64,000 nt of DNA from Sciscionella sediminilitoris (GTDB taxonomy: Bacteria > Actinomycetota > Actinomycetes > Mycobacteriales > Pseudonocardiaceae). Position numbers and translations under genes: made by a program. Positions 62,419-64,000 of this stretch are shown in pieces. The notes under the pieces are model-generated. The model made no database searches and had not been told where the DNA came from. It was given only the letters and a program-made list of their open reading frames with translations. The first letter of the stretch is position 1. Every line of letters begins with the position of its first letter. The DNA lies in assembly GCF_000737195.2 (NCBI RefSeq), contig NZ_JALM01000016.1, positions 62,001 through 126,000 of the forward strand, in the 5' to 3' direction.

Positions 62419-64000
62419 GTGGCTGAACCCGTTTCGACCCGCACTCCCGCCGAATCGTTCAGTGCCGCCCGGGAGCGCACGGCGAATCCGAAGCTCGCCG
62501 AGTTCTCCGGCCTGCTGTCCTTCGAGCTCGATCCCTTCCAGGCGCAGGCCTGCCGTGCCCTGGAGGGTGGGCACGGTGTGCTCGTCTGCGCCCCGACCGG
62601 CGCGGGCAAGACCGTGGTCGGCGAGTTCGCGGTGCACCTCGCGCTCACCGGCGGTGGCAAGTGCTTCTACACCACGCCGATCAAGGCACTGTCCAACCAG
62701 AAGTTCGCCGACCTCGTCGAACGCTACGGCGCGGACAACGTCGGTCTGCTCACCGGTGACTCGAGCGTGCGCTCGGATGCCCCGATCGTCGTGATGACGA
62801 CCGAGGTGCTGCGCAACATGCTCTACGCGGGCTCGCCGACGCTCATCGGGCTCGAATACGTGGTCATGGACGAGGTGCACTACCTCGCCGACCGGTTCCG
62901 CGGCGCGGTGTGGGAAGAGGTCATCCTGCACCTGCCCGACGATGTGCGGCTGGTCAGCCTGTCCGCGACCGTGTCCAACGCCGAGGAGTTCGGTGAGTGG
63001 CTGGTCGAGGTGCGCGGGGACACCGCGGTCGTGGTGGACGAGCACCGCCCGGTGCCGCTGTGGCAGCACATGATGCTCGGCTCCGAGCTGATGGACCTGT
63101 TCGGCGGCAAGGAGGGCAAGGACGGCACCGGCATCAACCCCCGGCTCAAGCGGCGCGCCGAGGAACTGGGCAGGCGGTTCCCGCAGTTCGACCGGCGCGG
63201 ACCGAAGGACAGGGGAAGGCGCCCGCCGCGGTTCCGCCCGCCGAGCAGGGTGGAAGTGCTCAACCGGCTGGACGCGGACGGGCTGTTGCCGGCGATCGTG
63301 TTCGTGTTCTCCCGTGCGGGCTGCGACGCCGCGGTGGACATGTGTGTGCGCGCGGGCCTGCGGCTGACCACGAATGCCGAGGGGGCCCAGATCCGCGAGA
63401 TCGTCGAACGGCACACCCGCGACCTGCCCAAGGCCGACCTGCAGGTGCTCGGCTTCTGGGAGTGGTCGGCCGCACTGGAACGCGGGGTCGCCGCGCACCA
63501 CGCCGGGCTGCTTCCCGCGTTCAAGGAAGCCGTCGAGGAACTGTTCGTCCGCGGGCTGGTCAAGGCGGTGTTCGCGACCGAGACCCTGGCCCTGGGCATC
63601 AACATGCCCGCCCGCACCGTGGTGCTCGAGCGGCTGGTGAAGTACAACGGCGAGGCGCACGTCGAGCTGACCCCGGGGGAGTACACCCAGCTCACCGGGC
63701 GGGCCGGGCGCCGCGGTATCGACGTGGAGGGGCACGCCGTCGTGCTGTGGCAGCCCGGCATGGACCCCAAACAGGTCGCCGGGTTGGCCTCCACCCGTAC
63801 CTATCCGCTGCGTTCCTCCTTCCGGCCCGGTTACAACATGGCGATCAACCTGGTCGCCGCGTTCGGCGCGGACGCCGCCCGCGAACTGCTCGAACAGTCC
63901 TTCGCCCAGTTCCAGACCGACCGCTCGGTGGTCGGCATGGCGCGCAGGGTGGAGCGCAACAAGGAAGCGCTCGAGGGCTATGCCGAGGCCATGCACTGTC
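62419..64000 (+). CDS. helY: Ski2/Mtr4-like DEAD/DEAH-box helicase (HelY type), partial at right edge
   Basis: The first ~527 codons of a large RNA/DNA helicase encoded next to tatC, as in mycobacteria. Walker A APTGAGKT is at residues 58-65, the DEVH box at 151-154, SATVSNAEEFGEW is motif III, and QLTGRAGRRGIDVEG is motif VI. Like MtrA/Ski2 proteins it has a basic insertion between the two RecA domains (RRGPKDRGRRPPRFRPP). GTG 62419 is the likely start. The C-terminal domains lie beyond the window. Confidence 0.92.
   Translation, partial: MAEPVSTRTPAESFSAARERTANPKLAEFSGLLSFELDPFQAQACRALEGGHGVLVCAPTGAGKTVVGEFAVHLALTGGGKCFYTTPIKALSNQKFADLVERYGADNVGLLTGDSSVRSDAPIVVMTTEVLRNMLYAGSPTLIGLEYVVMDEVHYLADRFRGAVWEEVILHLPDDVRLVSLSATVSNAEEFGEWLVEVRGDTAVVVDEHRPVPLWQHMMLGSELMDLFGGKEGKDGTGINPRLKRRAEELGRRFPQFDRRGPKDRGRRPPRFRPPSRVEVLNRLDADGLLPAIVFVFSRAGCDAAVDMCVRAGLRLTTNAEGAQIREIVERHTRDLPKADLQVLGFWEWSAALERGVAAHHAGLLPAFKEAVEELFVRGLVKAVFATETLALGINMPARTVVLERLVKYNGEAHVELTPGEYTQLTGRAGRRGIDVEGHAVVLWQPGMDPKQVAGLASTRTYPLRSSFRPGYNMAINLVAAFGADAARELLEQSFAQFQTDRSVVGMARRVERNKEALEGYAEAMHC

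Overview
The window is high-GC DNA from an actinobacterium, most likely of the Pseudonocardiaceae. The lineage call rests on marker genes: BldD with its cyclic-di-GMP signature, actinobacterial integration host factor, a PriA without its ATPase motifs, PafB/PafC beside TatA/TatC and a HelY-type helicase, DUF3516 and DUF6167 proteins, and an F420-type nitroreductase. Genus cannot be read from the sequence. No tRNA, rRNA or CRISPR array was seen.

Positions 1-6000 hold the start of a DUF3516 helicase and a GT-C membrane glycosyltransferase on the minus strand, then a small membrane protein and an OPT-family transporter on the plus strand. Positions 6097-11993 are a core run: DUF948 and DUF6167 proteins, alaS, ruvX, mltG and aroE.

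Positions 11979-23719 are accessory. A TetR regulator faces a deazaflavin-type nitroreductase gene across a twin operator. That gene is cut by a complete 6,846-bp Tn3-family transposon (12794-19639) with 38-bp terminal inverted repeats (35/38 identical) and a 5-bp target duplication TGATC. Between tnpA and tnpR the transposon carries four same-strand genes: a PfpI/DJ-1 protein, a zinc formaldehyde-type dehydrogenase, a GlcG/HbpS protein and an ABM-fold protein. They look like a mobile aldehyde or electrophile detoxification cassette. Beyond it lie GrpB, a short prepilin peptidase, a divergent HTH / Clp-N pair around a perfect 13-bp inverted repeat, and a FAD monooxygenase.

Positions 23851-30295 hold the shikimate operon aroC-aroK-aroB-aroQ with 4-bp overlaps, a GH43-like lipoprotein, a B-4DMT-type membrane protein, and efp-nusB. 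bldD (minus) is separated from nusB by two hairpins and is divergent from the pyrimidine operon pyrR-pyrB-pyrC-(PH-like membrane protein)-carA-carB-pyrF, which has a PyrR-type hairpin at its ribosome binding site.

Positions 39923-54525 are the mihF-gmk-rpoZ-coaBC-metK ... priA ... def-fmt-rsmB housekeeping run, interrupted by a secreted S33 peptidase, a secreted endonuclease/phosphatase-fold protein, an acyl-CoA synthetase and an amino acid permease. An amino acid permease and an asparaginase are translationally coupled to rsmB. A tandem GNAT protein and a DUF1684 protein follow, then pafB-pafC-(small membrane protein)-tatA-tatC and a Ski2-like helicase that runs off the right edge.
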